A stretch of 64,000 nucleotides of DNA from Pseudomonas hormoni (GCF_018502625.1 NZ_CP075566.1:5831001-5895000); one strand, 5' to 3'. Counted from the stretch's first letter, positions 35,601-44,247 are shown. The notes: a model not told the origin generated them from the letters alone. A program made the numbers and translations.

Positions 35601-38600
35601 ACGGGGCTCAGTGACCTGGCGGGCAATGCCGGCAGCGGCACCACCAACTCCAACAACTACGCGATCGACACCGTGCGGCCAACGGCAACCATCGTCGTGG
35701 CCGATACAGCGTTGAGAATCGGCGAAACCTCGCTGGTGACCATCACCTTCAGTGAAGCGGTCAGCGGTTTCACCAACGCCGACCTGACCATCGCCAACGG
35801 TACGCTGACGGCGGTGAGCAGCAGCGACGGCGGCATCACCTGGACCGCGACCTTCACGCCGAGCGCCAGCATCAACGACACGACCAACCTGATCACCCTG
35901 GACAACACCGGCATCAGCGACCTGTCGGGCAACGCCGGCAGCGGCACAACCGATTCCAACAACTACGCCATCGACACCGTGCGGCCGACGGCCACAATTG
36001 TGCTGGCCGATACTTCGCTGACAGCGGGTGAAACGTCGCTGGTGACCATCACCTTCTCCGAGGCCGTGAGCGGTTTCACCAACGCCGACCTGACGATTGC
36101 CAACGGCACCTTGACGGCGGTGAGCAGCAGCGACGGCGGTATCACCTGGACCGCAACCTTCACGCCCACGTCGGGTGTGAATGACGCAACCAACGTCATC
36201 ACCCTGGCCAATACCGGTGTGGCCGACCTCTCTGGCAACACGGGCAGCGGCACCACCAACTCCGGCAACTACACGATCGATACCGTGGCGCCGACGGCCA
36301 CCATTGTCGTCGCCGACAACGCTTTGAAAATCGGCGAAACATCGCTGGTGACCATCACCTTCTCCGAGGCGGTGACCGGTTTCAGCAACGCCGACCTGAC
36401 GATTGCCAACGGCACCTTGAGCGCGGTGAGCAGCAGCGACGGCGGCATTACCTGGACCGCCACGTTCACGCCGTCCGCCAGCACCACCGATGCGACCAAC
36501 CTGATCATCCTGGATAACAGCGGCGTGCAATCGGCCAGCTCCGGCAACGTGGGCAGCGGCACCAGCAATTCAAACAACTACGCCATCGACACCGTGCGCC
36601 CGACGGCGACGGTCGTTGTCGCGGACACTGCGCTGAGAATCGGTGAAACCTCGCTGGTGACGATCACCTTCAGCGAAGCGGTCAGCGGTTTCACCAACGC
36701 GGACCTGACGATTGCCAACGGCACATTGACCGCGGTGAGCAGCAGCGATGGCGGCCTCACCTGGACCGCGACATTTACGCCGAGCGCCAGCATCAACGAC
36801 ACAACCAACCTGATCACCCTGGACAACACCGGCATCAACGACCTCTCGGGCAACGCCGGCAGTGGCACGACCGATTCCAACAACTACGCCATCGACACGG
36901 TCCGGCCTACCGCGACCATCGTCCTGGCAGACCCGACCCTGAGTGCCGGCGAAACCTCGCTGGTGACGATCACCTTCAGTGAAGCGGTCAGTGGTTTTAC
37001 CAACGCGGACCTGACCATCGCCAACGGTACGCTGACGGCAGTGAGCAGCAGCGACGGCGGCATCACCTGGACCGCCACCTTCACGCCAACGGTGGGCGTG
37101 AATGACTCGAGCAACGTCATCACCCTGAACAATACCGGTGTGGCGGACCTCTCCGGGAACACGGGCAGCGGCACCACCAACTCCGGCAACTACACGATCG
37201 ACACCGTGGCGCCGACGGCCACCATCGTCGTCGCCGACAACGCACTGAAAATTGGCGAAACGTCCATGGTCACCGTCACGTTCTCCGAGGCAGTGACCGG
37301 TTTCAGCAACGCCGACCTGACCATCGCCAACGGCACGCTGAGTGCGGTGAGCAGCAGCGATGGCGGCATCACCTGGACGGCGACCTTCACCCCGACCAGT
37401 GCCATCACCGACAGCAGCAACCTGATCACCCTGGACAACAGCGGTGTACAAAACGCCTCGGGCAACGCGGGTAGCGGCACCACCGACTCCAACAACTACA
37501 CCATCGACACCGTGCGGCCAACGGCAACCATCGTGGTCGCGGATCCGGCGCTGGCGGTGGGTCAAACGTCGGTGGTGACCATCACCTTCAGCGAGGCGGT
37601 GACGGGATTCACCACCGCCGATCTGACGGTGAGCAATGGCACGCTGAGCAACCTCAGCACCAGCGATAACATCACCTACACCGCAACCCTGACGCCGACG
37701 GCGAGCATCACCGACTCGACCAACCTGATTACCCTGGACAACACCGGGGTGATCGATGGGGCCGGCAATACCGGCAGCGGCACGACCGATTCCAATAACT
37801 ACGCCATCGACAGCCAACGCCCGACCGCTACGATCGTGGTCGCCGACAGCACCCTCAGCGCGGGCGAAACCTCGCTGGTGACCATCACCTTCAGCGAGGC
37901 GATGACCGGTTTCGACAACAGTGACCTGAGCATCCCCAACGGCACGTTGAGTGCGGTGAGCAGCAGTGACGGCGGTATCACCTGGACCGCCACCTTCACA
38001 CCGACGGTCGGCATCAAGGACTCCAGCAACGTCGTCACCCTGAACAACACCGGGGTGACCGACGTTGCCGGTAACACGGGCAGCGGAATCACCAACTCGG
38101 CGAACTTTACGATCGACACTGTGCTGCCGACAGCCACCATCGTGGTCGCCGACACGGCGCTGAAAGCGGGTGAAACTTCACTGGTCACGATCACCTTCAG
38201 CGAAGCGGTGAGCGGCTTCTCCAACGCCGACCTGACGATCGCGAATGGCACGCTCAGCAACGTGTCGTCGAGCGATGGCGGCATCACCTGGACGGCGACG
38301 TTCACTCCGACGGCGAGCATCACCGACACCAGTAACCTGATCACACTGGACAACAGCGGTGTGCAAAATGCCTCGGGCAACGCCGGCACTGGCACCACCA
38401 ACTCCAACAATTTCGCCATCGACACCGCGCTGCCGAGCGCCACCATCGTGGTTGCCGACAATCGCCTGGGCATCGGCGACACCACCACGGTGACCATCAC
38501 CTTCAGCGAAGCGGTGAGCGGTTTCGACCTGTCGGACATCAGCGTCGCCAATGGCGCGCTGTCGAACCTGAACAGCAGCGACGGCGGCATCACCTGGACC

Positions 38601-39584
38601 GCGACCCTGACACCGACCGCCGGCATGAACGACGCGACCAACCTGATCGTGCTCGACACCGGTACCGTGCAGGACGCCGCCGGCAACGTCGGCGCGAGCA
38701 TCGCCATTTCCAACAACTACGCACTGGACGCGACGCGGCCGACAGTGAGCATCGTGGTCGCCAACCCGAACATGAGCGCCGGGCAGAGCACGGTGGTGAC
38801 GTTCACCTTCAGCGAAGCGGTGAGCAATTTCGACCTGTCGGATTTGAGCGTGACCAACGGAGATTTGACCGGCTTGAGCAGCAGCGACGGTGGCAAGACG
38901 TGGACCGCCACCTTCACGCCCACTGCCAATGTCAGCGACCCGAGCAACTTCATCGCCCTCGACACCAGCAACGTCACCGATCTGGCCGGTAACGCGGGTG
39001 ACAGCGTGTCGGTTTCCAACAATTACGCGATAGGCATCGTGTCGGTGACACCGGACCCGCAATTTCTCAGCAGTGACCCGGTGACCGTGGCCGATCAACC
39101 CAACGTGCCGCTGCAACCGATCGTTTTCATCCCTCCCACCGGGGATCTCGGTTCACCGCTGACCTTTGCGCCGTTGTTCGAAGACCGGGTCATCGGCAAC
39201 GGCATCCGGCCGCTGGGCGACATTTTCATGAACAACGGCGCGCTGGCGCAGAGCTTTATCGCGCAAGTGTTCACCAGTAGCGAGAGCGGCGGTGAAGGTG
39301 CAGGTCACGGCTTCCTCGGTTTCGGCGGCGGCGATGGCGGGGTGTTCAGCACCAGCACGTTGTCGAGTCTGTTCAATCAGGACGTCGGCAACGAGCGGGA
39401 TTCGCTCAACTCATTCGGCAGTCATTCGATCAAGGCCAGTGATGTTTCCCAGGGCCTGCGCGGCGTGTTTGGCGCGCCCAGTCTCGTCCAGCAATTGCAG
39501 CAGCTCAAGGACACCGAGCAACTGCAGGTCAACGACCTGGCCGCTGCTTTGAAACAGGCCGGCATCAGCGAAATGCAGGCCTGA
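32631..39584 (+). CDS. Giant DUF4347/Ig-like-repeat surface protein
   Basis: A 2,317-residue exported protein. Residues 1-40 hold an LEPR-type motif (SLEPRMLFDGA) typical of large RTX-like or DUF4347 proteins; no Sec signal peptide is seen. A DUF4347 domain (about 85-240) carries H142 in IIAHGNAGDLWLG and C185 in IMIYGCYTAEG, a caspase-like His-Cys spacing. A beta-helix-like and very Gly-rich part follows (about 250-600), then 15 Ig-like modules of about 102 residues (609-2138; signature GETSLVTITFSEAV) and a C-terminal tail rich in Gly, Ser and Gln. No RTX nonapeptide runs and no TAAG-type LapG site were seen. The ATG at 32631 has a GGTGAG site; the GTG at 32622 is possible. It is probably an adhesin or biofilm matrix protein secreted with the help of the linked TolC-like factor. 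Confidence 0.88.
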   Translation: MWWSNGKSRVTNGARALASPMIMSLEPRMLFDGAVAATVAETVQADSHTTADAAKPPVAEKPVASQDTHGQADATPAVAPVAVPGQSVVFVDSRVKDADSLLKGVAPGTQVVQLDATKDGLQQIADYLDTHQGISSVQIIAHGNAGDLWLGDSYLSADNVAARSAVLAEIGKDMNVGGDIMIYGCYTAEGERGLSFVDSLAQLTGRDVAASSNRTGVGGDWDLEIATGNIESANVLSKMAMSDYQWGLATWTANNNANAGVGSLRAAIASAQNGDIVTFNASMTVQLTSELLINKNITVDGDLNNDGAADVILDGQYRTRVIEVAAGRTVTLDGLVITRGLVTGTGGNGGYGATGSMAGGIFNAGILTLKNVTVTSNAASGGGGGGGVTGAFYGGAGGGGGGLGGQNGGHGGSAGPGTGTLGGGPGSANAGGYGGGYDATHMGGRGGTSTGGAGGVGVAYYSNGGNGATASNGTISIGGGGGGAGWDKVGGAGGNAVGGIYNASTGTMTIVGTSTISNNIGAGGGGGGGGGYGSNASNGGIGGRGVGAIWNKGTLLITAANFAALAGNAAGSGAGGAALGGGTTGLSPTAVASIYNDGGVLNTAYSPPPTATIVVADTTLSIGETSLVTITFSEAVTGFTNADLTLANGTLSAVSSSDGGITWTATFTPTGSISDTTNVITLDNTGVINGLGTAGVGTTNSNNYVVDTARPTASIVFADTALKVGETSLVTITFNEAVTGLTNADLTIANGTLTSVSSGDGGITWTGTFTPTASITDATNLITMDNTGVSDLAGNAGSGTTDSNNYAIDTVRPTATIVVTDTALKIGETSLVTIAFSEAVSGFTNADLTIANGTLTAVSSSDGGITWTATFTPNASINDTTNLITLNNTGVSDLAGNAGTGTTDSNNYVIDTLRPTATIVVADTALKIGETSLVTITFAEAVSGFTNADLTIANGTLTAVSSSDGGITWTATFTPTASINDTTNLITLDNTGLSDLAGNAGSGTTNSNNYAIDTVRPTATIVVADTALRIGETSLVTITFSEAVSGFTNADLTIANGTLTAVSSSDGGITWTATFTPSASINDTTNLITLDNTGISDLSGNAGSGTTDSNNYAIDTVRPTATIVLADTSLTAGETSLVTITFSEAVSGFTNADLTIANGTLTAVSSSDGGITWTATFTPTSGVNDATNVITLANTGVADLSGNTGSGTTNSGNYTIDTVAPTATIVVADNALKIGETSLVTITFSEAVTGFSNADLTIANGTLSAVSSSDGGITWTATFTPSASTTDATNLIILDNSGVQSASSGNVGSGTSNSNNYAIDTVRPTATVVVADTALRIGETSLVTITFSEAVSGFTNADLTIANGTLTAVSSSDGGLTWTATFTPSASINDTTNLITLDNTGINDLSGNAGSGTTDSNNYAIDTVRPTATIVLADPTLSAGETSLVTITFSEAVSGFTNADLTIANGTLTAVSSSDGGITWTATFTPTVGVNDSSNVITLNNTGVADLSGNTGSGTTNSGNYTIDTVAPTATIVVADNALKIGETSMVTVTFSEAVTGFSNADLTIANGTLSAVSSSDGGITWTATFTPTSAITDSSNLITLDNSGVQNASGNAGSGTTDSNNYTIDTVRPTATIVVADPALAVGQTSVVTITFSEAVTGFTTADLTVSNGTLSNLSTSDNITYTATLTPTASITDSTNLITLDNTGVIDGAGNTGSGTTDSNNYAIDSQRPTATIVVADSTLSAGETSLVTITFSEAMTGFDNSDLSIPNGTLSAVSSSDGGITWTATFTPTVGIKDSSNVVTLNNTGVTDVAGNTGSGITNSANFTIDTVLPTATIVVADTALKAGETSLVTITFSEAVSGFSNADLTIANGTLSNVSSSDGGITWTATFTPTASITDTSNLITLDNSGVQNASGNAGTGTTNSNNFAIDTALPSATIVVADNRLGIGDTTTVTITFSEAVSGFDLSDISVANGALSNLNSSDGGITWTATLTPTAGMNDATNLIVLDTGTVQDAAGNVGASIAISNNYALDATRPTVSIVVANPNMSAGQSTVVTFTFSEAVSNFDLSDLSVTNGDLTGLSSSDGGKTWTATFTPTANVSDPSNFIALDTSNVTDLAGNAGDSVSVSNNYAIGIVSVTPDPQFLSSDPVTVADQPNVPLQPIVFIPPTGDLGSPLTFAPLFEDRVIGNGIRPLGDIFMNNGALAQSFIAQVFTSSESGGEGAGHGFLGFGGGDGGVFSTSTLSSLFNQDVGNERDSLNSFGSHSIKASDVSQGLRGVFGAPSLVQQLQQLKDTEQLQVNDLAAALKQAGISEMQA
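34455..39044 (+). repeat. 15 tandem 306-base Ig-like modules
   Basis: Units begin with the codons for PTATIVVAD at 34455, 34761, 35067, 35373, 35679, 35985, 36291, 36600, 36906, 37212, 37518, 37821, 38127, 38433 and 38739. Most are 306 bases; unit 7 is 309 and unit 11 is 303. Units 5-7 and 8-10 match each other in order, pointing to duplication of a three-unit block. Units 14 and 15 are the most divergent. Confidence 0.95.
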
Positions 39585-39625
39585 CACAACAGTTAAAACG
39601 GTGCGACACCCAGGGGCAGTCAAGG

Positions 39626-41140
39626 ATGAAGAGAAGTCAGAAGTTGTTCGTCGCGAGCCTGCTCGCGCTGGCAGTCAGTGGATGTGCAGTCAAAAGTGAA
39701 CCGATCGAACGCAGCGTCAGCGAGCAGCGCGCCAAGAGCGATCTGCAAAGCATGTACAAGGGCCAGGAACCCCTCAGCGGTCCGTTGACCCTGCATCAGG
39801 CCATGGCCCGCGCGGTGAAATACAACCTTGAAGGCCGGCTCAAGATCATGGAAGAGGCCCTGGCCAAACGCCAGCTCGACCTTGCCAGTTTCGACATGTT
39901 GCCGCGCATGGCGCTGGACGCCGGTTACGTCGGCCGCAACAACGTCAGCGCCTCCAGCAGCCAGAGCGTGCGGACCGGCACCCAGTCGTTGGAGCCGTCG
40001 ACCTCACAGGACCGCGACCGTGAAGTCGCCGACCTGACCATGGTCTGGAACGTGCTGGATTTTGGCGTCAGCTACATCAGTGCCAAGCAACAGGGCGACC
40101 AGCGACTGATCGTTCAGGAACGTCGGCGCAAAGTCATCAACACCATTGTTCAGGACGTGCGCTCGGCGTATTGGCGGGCCATGGCCGCCGAACGTTTGCT
40201 CAAGCAGATCGACAGCCTCATGGCTCGGGTCGAGACCGCTCGCGGCAACAGCCAGAGCATGAGCGAGCAGCGCATCGGCGATCCGATCCAGGCGTTGGGT
40301 TATCAACGTTCGCTGATCGAAGCCACACGCCAGTTGGAAGAACAACGCCGCGCGCTGTCGCTGGCAAAAACCGAACTGGCGACCCTGATCAACCTGCCGC
40401 TGGGCACCGAGTTGACGCTGGCGACTCAGGACGACTACGTCATCCCCGAACTCAAAGTCGACCTCGCCAGCCTCGAACAGGAAGCCCTGACCAGCCGCCC
40501 GGAGCTGCGTGAGCAGGATTACCAAAGCCGCATCAGTGCCGCCGAAACCCGCAAAGCCATGTTGCGCCTGCTGCCGGGGCTGGAGTTTTCCGCCGGCGGG
40601 CATTACGACAGCAACTCGTTCCTGGTGGAGCAGGGTTGGGCCGACTACGGCGTGAAGGTGACCTGGAACTTGTTCAGCGTGATCTCGGCGCCGGCGGCGA
40701 TCAACGTCGCCAAGGCCGGTGAAGAAGTGGCCACGGCGCGTCGTCAGGCAATGTCGATTGCGGTGTTGGCGCAGCTCTATGTGGCCAACGCCAACTACCG
40801 CGAGGCCTTGCGGCAGTTTAAGACCAATCAGCAACTGTCGGACATTGACGGGCAGATTGTCGGCCAGCTGCGCAATCGCTATAAGGCGGCGGGGCTGGGC
40901 GAACTGGACTTGATTCAGGGCGAGTTGAACACCTTGCAGGCCGATTTGCGTCGCGACCTGTCGTACGCCGACCTGCGCAATGCCTACGGGCAGATATTCG
41001 CCAGTGCCGGGCTCGATCCGCTGCCGGATCAGGTGCAGTCCACCGAAGTCCAGTCCATCGCCACCGCCTTGGCCAATCGCGAAGCGGCGTGGGCGGCGGG
41101 CAACATCACGGTGCCGGTGTCTCATGTCCAGACTCAATAA
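39626..41140 (+). CDS. TolC/LapE-like outer-membrane lipoprotein channel
   Basis: A 504-residue outer-membrane efflux protein with a lipoprotein signal (LLALAVSGC, lipid on the Cys). Two OEP repeats with long helical hairpins follow; typical strings are DLASFDMLPRMALDAGYVGR, VVDD-free helices around AMAAERLLKQIDSLMARVET, and RPELREQDYQSRISAAETRK. It lies 41 bases after the giant-protein gene in the same direction, so it is the likely exit pore for that protein, in place of the LapE of classical type I systems. No ABC transporter gene of the LapB type is linked. It overlaps the following APS kinase gene by 17 bases. Confidence 0.88.
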   Translation: MKRSQKLFVASLLALAVSGCAVKSEPIERSVSEQRAKSDLQSMYKGQEPLSGPLTLHQAMARAVKYNLEGRLKIMEEALAKRQLDLASFDMLPRMALDAGYVGRNNVSASSSQSVRTGTQSLEPSTSQDRDREVADLTMVWNVLDFGVSYISAKQQGDQRLIVQERRRKVINTIVQDVRSAYWRAMAAERLLKQIDSLMARVETARGNSQSMSEQRIGDPIQALGYQRSLIEATRQLEEQRRALSLAKTELATLINLPLGTELTLATQDDYVIPELKVDLASLEQEALTSRPELREQDYQSRISAAETRKAMLRLLPGLEFSAGGHYDSNSFLVEQGWADYGVKVTWNLFSVISAPAAINVAKAGEEVATARRQAMSIAVLAQLYVANANYREALRQFKTNQQLSDIDGQIVGQLRNRYKAAGLGELDLIQGELNTLQADLRRDLSYADLRNAYGQIFASAGLDPLPDQVQSTEVQSIATALANREAAWAAGNITVPVSHVQTQ

Positions 41141-41729
41141 CCTTCAGGCGCCAACGGCGAGCATTAGCCGCGCACAACGGGAGGCCCGTAACGGCCATCG
41201 CGGCACGGCGATTCTGTTGACCGGTTTGCCGGCGGCGGGCAAGTCGACCCTGGCCCAGGCACTGCACGCACAATTGTTCGAACGCGGCGTGCAGAGCGTT
41301 GTGCTCGATGGTGATGGGCTGCGGGTCGGGCTCAACCGCGATCTGGGTTTTGCTGACAGCGATCGCCTGGAAAACATCCGCCGGGCCAGCGAACTGGCGG
41401 CGTTGCTGGTGGAAAATGGGCAGGTGGTGATTCTGGCGATGATCGCGCCGCTGCTGGAGTTGCGTGAACTGTTCGCCACGCGGTTGGGCGAAGATTATCG
41501 CGAGGTCTGGTGCAGCGCTTCCCTGGCGGTGTGTGAGCAGCGCGATCCAAAAGGTCATTACGCCCGGGCCCGTCGCGGTGATCTGCCAGGATTTACCGGG
41601 GTTTCGGCGCCTTATGAACCGCCGCCTGCCGCTGCGCTGATACTCGACACCGGGGTGCAGTCGGTCGAGGCCTGTCTCGACCGTTTGCTGACCTGGCTCG
41701 GCGAGTGTGCGGTGCTACCCAAGCCATGA
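41124..41729 (+). CDS. cysC: Adenylylsulfate (APS) kinase
   Basis: A 201-residue stand-alone APS kinase. The P-loop is GLPAAGKSTLAQALHAQL; LDGDGLRVGLNRDLGF is the APS-binding string; NIRRASELAALLVENGQVVI and DPKGHYARARRGDLPGFTGV complete the family pattern. It makes PAPS from APS and ATP. The ATG at 41124 overlaps the end of the TolC-like gene, so it belongs to that transcript. Placement after a sulfotransferase and an exported giant protein suggests that it feeds the local sulfation step; general sulfate assimilation (cysDN) is not in the window. Confidence 0.88.
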   Translation: MSRLNNLQAPTASISRAQREARNGHRGTAILLTGLPAAGKSTLAQALHAQLFERGVQSVVLDGDGLRVGLNRDLGFADSDRLENIRRASELAALLVENGQVVILAMIAPLLELRELFATRLGEDYREVWCSASLAVCEQRDPKGHYARARRGDLPGFTGVSAPYEPPPAAALILDTGVQSVEACLDRLLTWLGECAVLPKP

Positions 41730-41740
41730 ACCGGTTTTTT

Positions 41741-41832
41741 TGTGGCGAGGGAGCTTGCTCCCGCTGGGCTGCGAAGCGGCCCTAAACAGGGGACTGCTAC
41801 GCAGTCCAGCGGGAGCAAGCTCCCTCGCCACA
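41741..41832. repeat. REP-type inverted pair
   Basis: Arms TGTGGCGAGGGAGCTTGCTC (41741) and its inverse ending 41832, between the convergent cysC and slipin genes. It is the same subtype as the pair inside the outer-membrane gene at 22.4 kb. Confidence 0.9.
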
Positions 41833-41845
41833 GGTCATCACAGCT

Positions 41846-42604
41846 TCAAGATTTCTGCGACAGATCTGCCATGCCCTTGAGCAATTCGATCGGCAACGGA
41901 AAGACGATGGTCGAACTCTTGTCCCCGGCAATCGAGCTCAGGGTCTGCATGTAGCGCAGTTGCATGGCACCCGGCTGACGGCCGAGCATTTCGGCGGCTT
42001 GCATGAGCTTTTCCGAGGCCTGCAATTCACCTTCGGCGTGGATGACTTTGGCCCGGCGTTCCCGCTCGGCTTCAGCCTGTTTGGCGATGGCGCGGACCAT
42101 TGATTCGTTGAGGTCCACGTGTTTGATCTCGACGTTGGCGACCTTGATGCCCCAGGCGTCGGTCTGGGCATCGAGCACTTGCTGGATGTCGATGTTCAAC
42201 CGCTCACGTTCGGCCAGCAGCTCATCGAGTTCGTGTTTACCGAGCACTGCGCGCAAGGTGGTCTGGGCCAGCTGACTGGTGGCCATGAGAAAGTCTTCGA
42301 CCTGGATAATGGCCTTCTGCGGATCGAGGACGCGGAAGTACAGCACCGCGTTGACCTTGACCGAGACGTTGTCGCGGGTGATCACGTCTTGCGGCGGCAC
42401 GTCGAGCACCACGGTCCGCAAATCGACACGAACCATTTGCTGCACCACGGGAATCAGCAGGATCAGGCCGGGGCCTTTGACTTGCCAGAAACGGCCGAGC
42501 TGGAACACCACCCCGCGCTCGTATTCGCGCAGGATGCGAAAAGTCGATCCCGCCAGCGCAATGACCAACAGCAGCAGTGCGGCAAAACCCAGTTGCAGAC
42601 CCAT
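41846..42604 (-). CDS. Slipin (stomatin-like SPFH membrane protein)
   Basis: A 252-residue SPFH protein with one N-terminal membrane hairpin ([20 protein letters not shown]) and the family strings [35 protein letters not shown] and [18 protein letters not shown]; a helical region rich in Ala and Glu follows ([20 protein letters not shown]). Such proteins form large cages in lipid microdomains and work with NfeD partners in membrane quality control. The gene starts two bases after the nfeD stop, so the two form one operon transcribed leftward. Confidence 0.92.
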   Translation of the reverse strand: MGLQLGFAALLLLVIALAGSTFRILREYERGVVFQLGRFWQVKGPGLILLIPVVQQMVRVDLRTVVLDVPPQDVITRDNVSVKVNAVLYFRVLDPQKAIIQVEDFLMATSQLAQTTLRAVLGKHELDELLAERERLNIDIQQVLDAQTDAWGIKVANVEIKHVDLNESMVRAIAKQAEAERERRAKVIHAEGELQASEKLMQAAEMLGRQPGAMQLRYMQTLSSIAGDKSSTIVFPLPIELLKGMADLSQKS

Positions 42605-42606
42605 GG

Positions 42607-43137
42607 TTATTCTCCACCCGGCGCCGCGTCAGTCGCGGCCACTTGCAGCAGTAATCCCTTGCGTGCCACTACCCGGACCTGTTGCCCGGTTTCCAGTGGC
42701 GTGGCGCTGAGGACTTGCCACTTTTCTCCTTGCAGATGCACCCAGCCGTTGCAGGCATTGCCGGGCTGCAGCGACATCACCGGCGCCACGCTGCCCACAA
42801 GCCCGGCATCGCCACTGACGGTTTGGCGCGGTCGGGTTTTCAGGGCGTGGATCACCAGGAATATCAACAACAATGCACTGATCAGGCCCAGGCCGATCAT
42901 CAGCGGGACTGGCACCTCGGTGTTACTCAGAATCACCGCGCCAATGACGAACATCACAATCCCACCCAACCCGATGACGCCGTAATTGGGTAGCGCGGCC
43001 TCGGCAATCAGAAAGGCGATGCCGAACGTGATCAACCAGATCCCCACGGGGTTGGGAATGAGCACGATGGTGTCCGCCGCGAACGCCGATCCGCTCAAGG
43101 CCAACAGCAACGCCACTGCACAGCAACGAGTGTTCAC
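42607..43137 (-). CDS. NfeD-family membrane protein, short form
   Basis: A 176-residue NfeD protein: a signal-like N-terminus ([15 protein letters not shown]), membrane segments around [20 protein letters not shown] and [20 protein letters not shown], then a C-terminal OB-fold ([36 protein letters not shown]). It lacks the ClpP-like serine-protease domain of long NfeD proteins, so it is the short partner form. It precedes the slipin gene by two bases. Confidence 0.9.
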   Translation of the reverse strand: MNTRCCAVALLLALSGSAFAADTIVLIPNPVGIWLITFGIAFLIAEAALPNYGVIGLGGIVMFVIGAVILSNTEVPVPLMIGLGLISALLLIFLVIHALKTRPRQTVSGDAGLVGSVAPVMSLQPGNACNGWVHLQGEKWQVLSATPLETGQQVRVVARKGLLLQVAATDAAPGGE

Positions 43138-43148
43138 TTGACCCTCCT

Positions 43149-43172
43149 TGTAGGAGCGAGCCTGCTCGCGAT
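43149..43172. repeat. Single REP copy
   Basis: TGTAGGAGCGAGCCTGCTCG followed by CGAT, one palindromic REP-class unit just upstream of the nfeD start (minus strand) and about 225 bases before the YbaK-like gene. No inverted partner is nearby. Confidence 0.75.
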
Positions 43173-43397
43173 GAGCCTGAGAGCACCGCTTTGATTCAGG
43201 TTGTCCGCGTTACCGTTAACGCCCATCGCTTAATTCAGTCTAGTCGAGCCGTGGGTTGTACGAATTTTGCTCAGTTGTCGACCATGTTCCAGTGGGCAGA
43301 TTTCCCGCGCGGTGGCGTCAGCCGGCCTAGACTTTTGAGTGGTGAGAACAGGTTTATCCATCGTCCGCCAACGATATTGCGGACACCGAGGTGCATC

Positions 43398-43859
43398 ATG
43401 CGTATGGCAAAAACCGTGCAGAGCAGCCTGGACAGGGCGCACTGCGAATTTGACATCGTTAGCCATCCACACTCGGCCAGCAGCCTTGAAACGGCGCGGG
43501 TCGCGGGCATTCCTGCCGAACGGGTGGCCAAGTCGGTGATCCTCGACGATCACCACGGTCATTACCTGATGGCCGTGCTGCCGGCGAGTCGTCACCTGGA
43601 TCTGACTAAAGTGCGTAGCAGCGGCGAATGGCAAGTCACCCGGGAAAGCACCCTGGCGCATCTGTTCGAAGACTGCGAGCGCGGCGCGGTGCCAGCGTTG
43701 GGTGAGTCCTATGGCATGGACATGGTCATCGACCCCTTGCTGACCCGGCAGAAAGACATCTACCTGGAGGCCGGCAACCACAACAATCTGCTGCACATGA
43801 CCGTGCCGGAGTATTTGAAACTGGTTCCGCGTGCGGAGGTGCGGGAGTTGAGCAATTGA
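43398..43859 (+). CDS. YbaK/EbsC-family (prolyl-tRNA deacylase-like) protein
   Basis: A 153-residue protein of the YbaK/aminoacyl-tRNA-editing superfamily. The start MRMAKTVQSSLDRAHCEFDI, VAGIPAERVAKSVILDDHHG with the conserved Lys, and the end GAVPALGESYGMDMVIDPLL are typical. Members hydrolyse mischarged tRNAs such as Cys-tRNA(Pro) or Ala-tRNA(Pro); the exact specificity is not clear. The ATG at 43398 has a GAGGTG site, while the frame upstream to 43191 has no homology. It is monocistronic, with a REP pair downstream. Confidence 0.88.
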   Translation: MRMAKTVQSSLDRAHCEFDIVSHPHSASSLETARVAGIPAERVAKSVILDDHHGHYLMAVLPASRHLDLTKVRSSGEWQVTRESTLAHLFEDCERGAVPALGESYGMDMVIDPLLTRQKDIYLEAGNHNNLLHMTVPEYLKLVPRAEVRELSN

Positions 43860-43884
43860 GTTTTGCGGCGTTTGTTACACCGCT

Positions 43885-43949
43885 TTCGCGGGCAAGCCTT
43901 GCTCCTACATAAGACTGCGTGATCCTGTAGGAGCAAGGCTTGCCCGCGA
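43885..43949. repeat. REP inverted pair
   Basis: Arms TCGCGGGCAAGCCTTGCTCC (43885) and the inverse copy ending CTTGCCCGCGA at 43949, between the YbaK-like and DUF2789 genes. Confidence 0.88.
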
Positions 43950-43997
43950 TTGACTGCGCAGCAGTCACCCATCATTTGCCACTAAAAGGAGCCCGAC

Positions 43998-44243
43998 ATG
44001 GAATCCCCAACCCACAGCCTCCCCTCTCTGTTCAAGCAACTCGGCCTGCCGGATGACGCCGAAAGCATCGATAAATTCATCGCTACCCACTCACCGCTCA
44101 AGCCCGAATTGCATTTGGCCGATGCTTTCTTCTGGAGCAAGAGCCAGGCGCAGTTTTTGCGCGACGATATTCTGGATGACGCGGATTGGGCGGAGGTGGT
44201 GGATCAGTTGAACGTGCTGCTGAGGAAGGGGCGAGGGGGGTAA
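43998..44243 (+). CDS. DUF2789 protein
   Basis: An 81-residue soluble protein, MESPTHSLPSLFKQLGLPDD at the N-terminus and LRDDILDDADWAEVVDQLNV near the C-terminus, matching DUF2789, a small acidic helical family common in Pseudomonas. The function is unknown. A clear AAAGGAG ribosome site precedes the ATG. It converges with the broken toxin gene, whose end is only five bases away. Confidence 0.85.
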   Translation: MESPTHSLPSLFKQLGLPDDAESIDKFIATHSPLKPELHLADAFFWSKSQAQFLRDDILDDADWAEVVDQLNVLLRKGRGG

Positions 44244-44247
44244 CAAA

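Noticed and set aside
34412..38716. Many antisense open frames of about 101 codons, plus larger ones (34446-36530, 36570-37817, 37799-38716), over the Ig-like array
   Set aside because: They recur with the 306-base module period and are shadows of the repeated coding strand; the products are low-complexity and match no family.
34455..39044. Regular 306-base repeats as a possible CRISPR or satellite array
   Set aside because: The repeats encode Ig-like domains in one open frame and have no spacer structure.
32631..39584. Classical RTX adhesin released by LapG
   Set aside because: No run of GGxGxDxUx nonapeptides and no TAAG-type LapG cleavage site were found by eye, and no LapB-type ABC exporter gene is linked.
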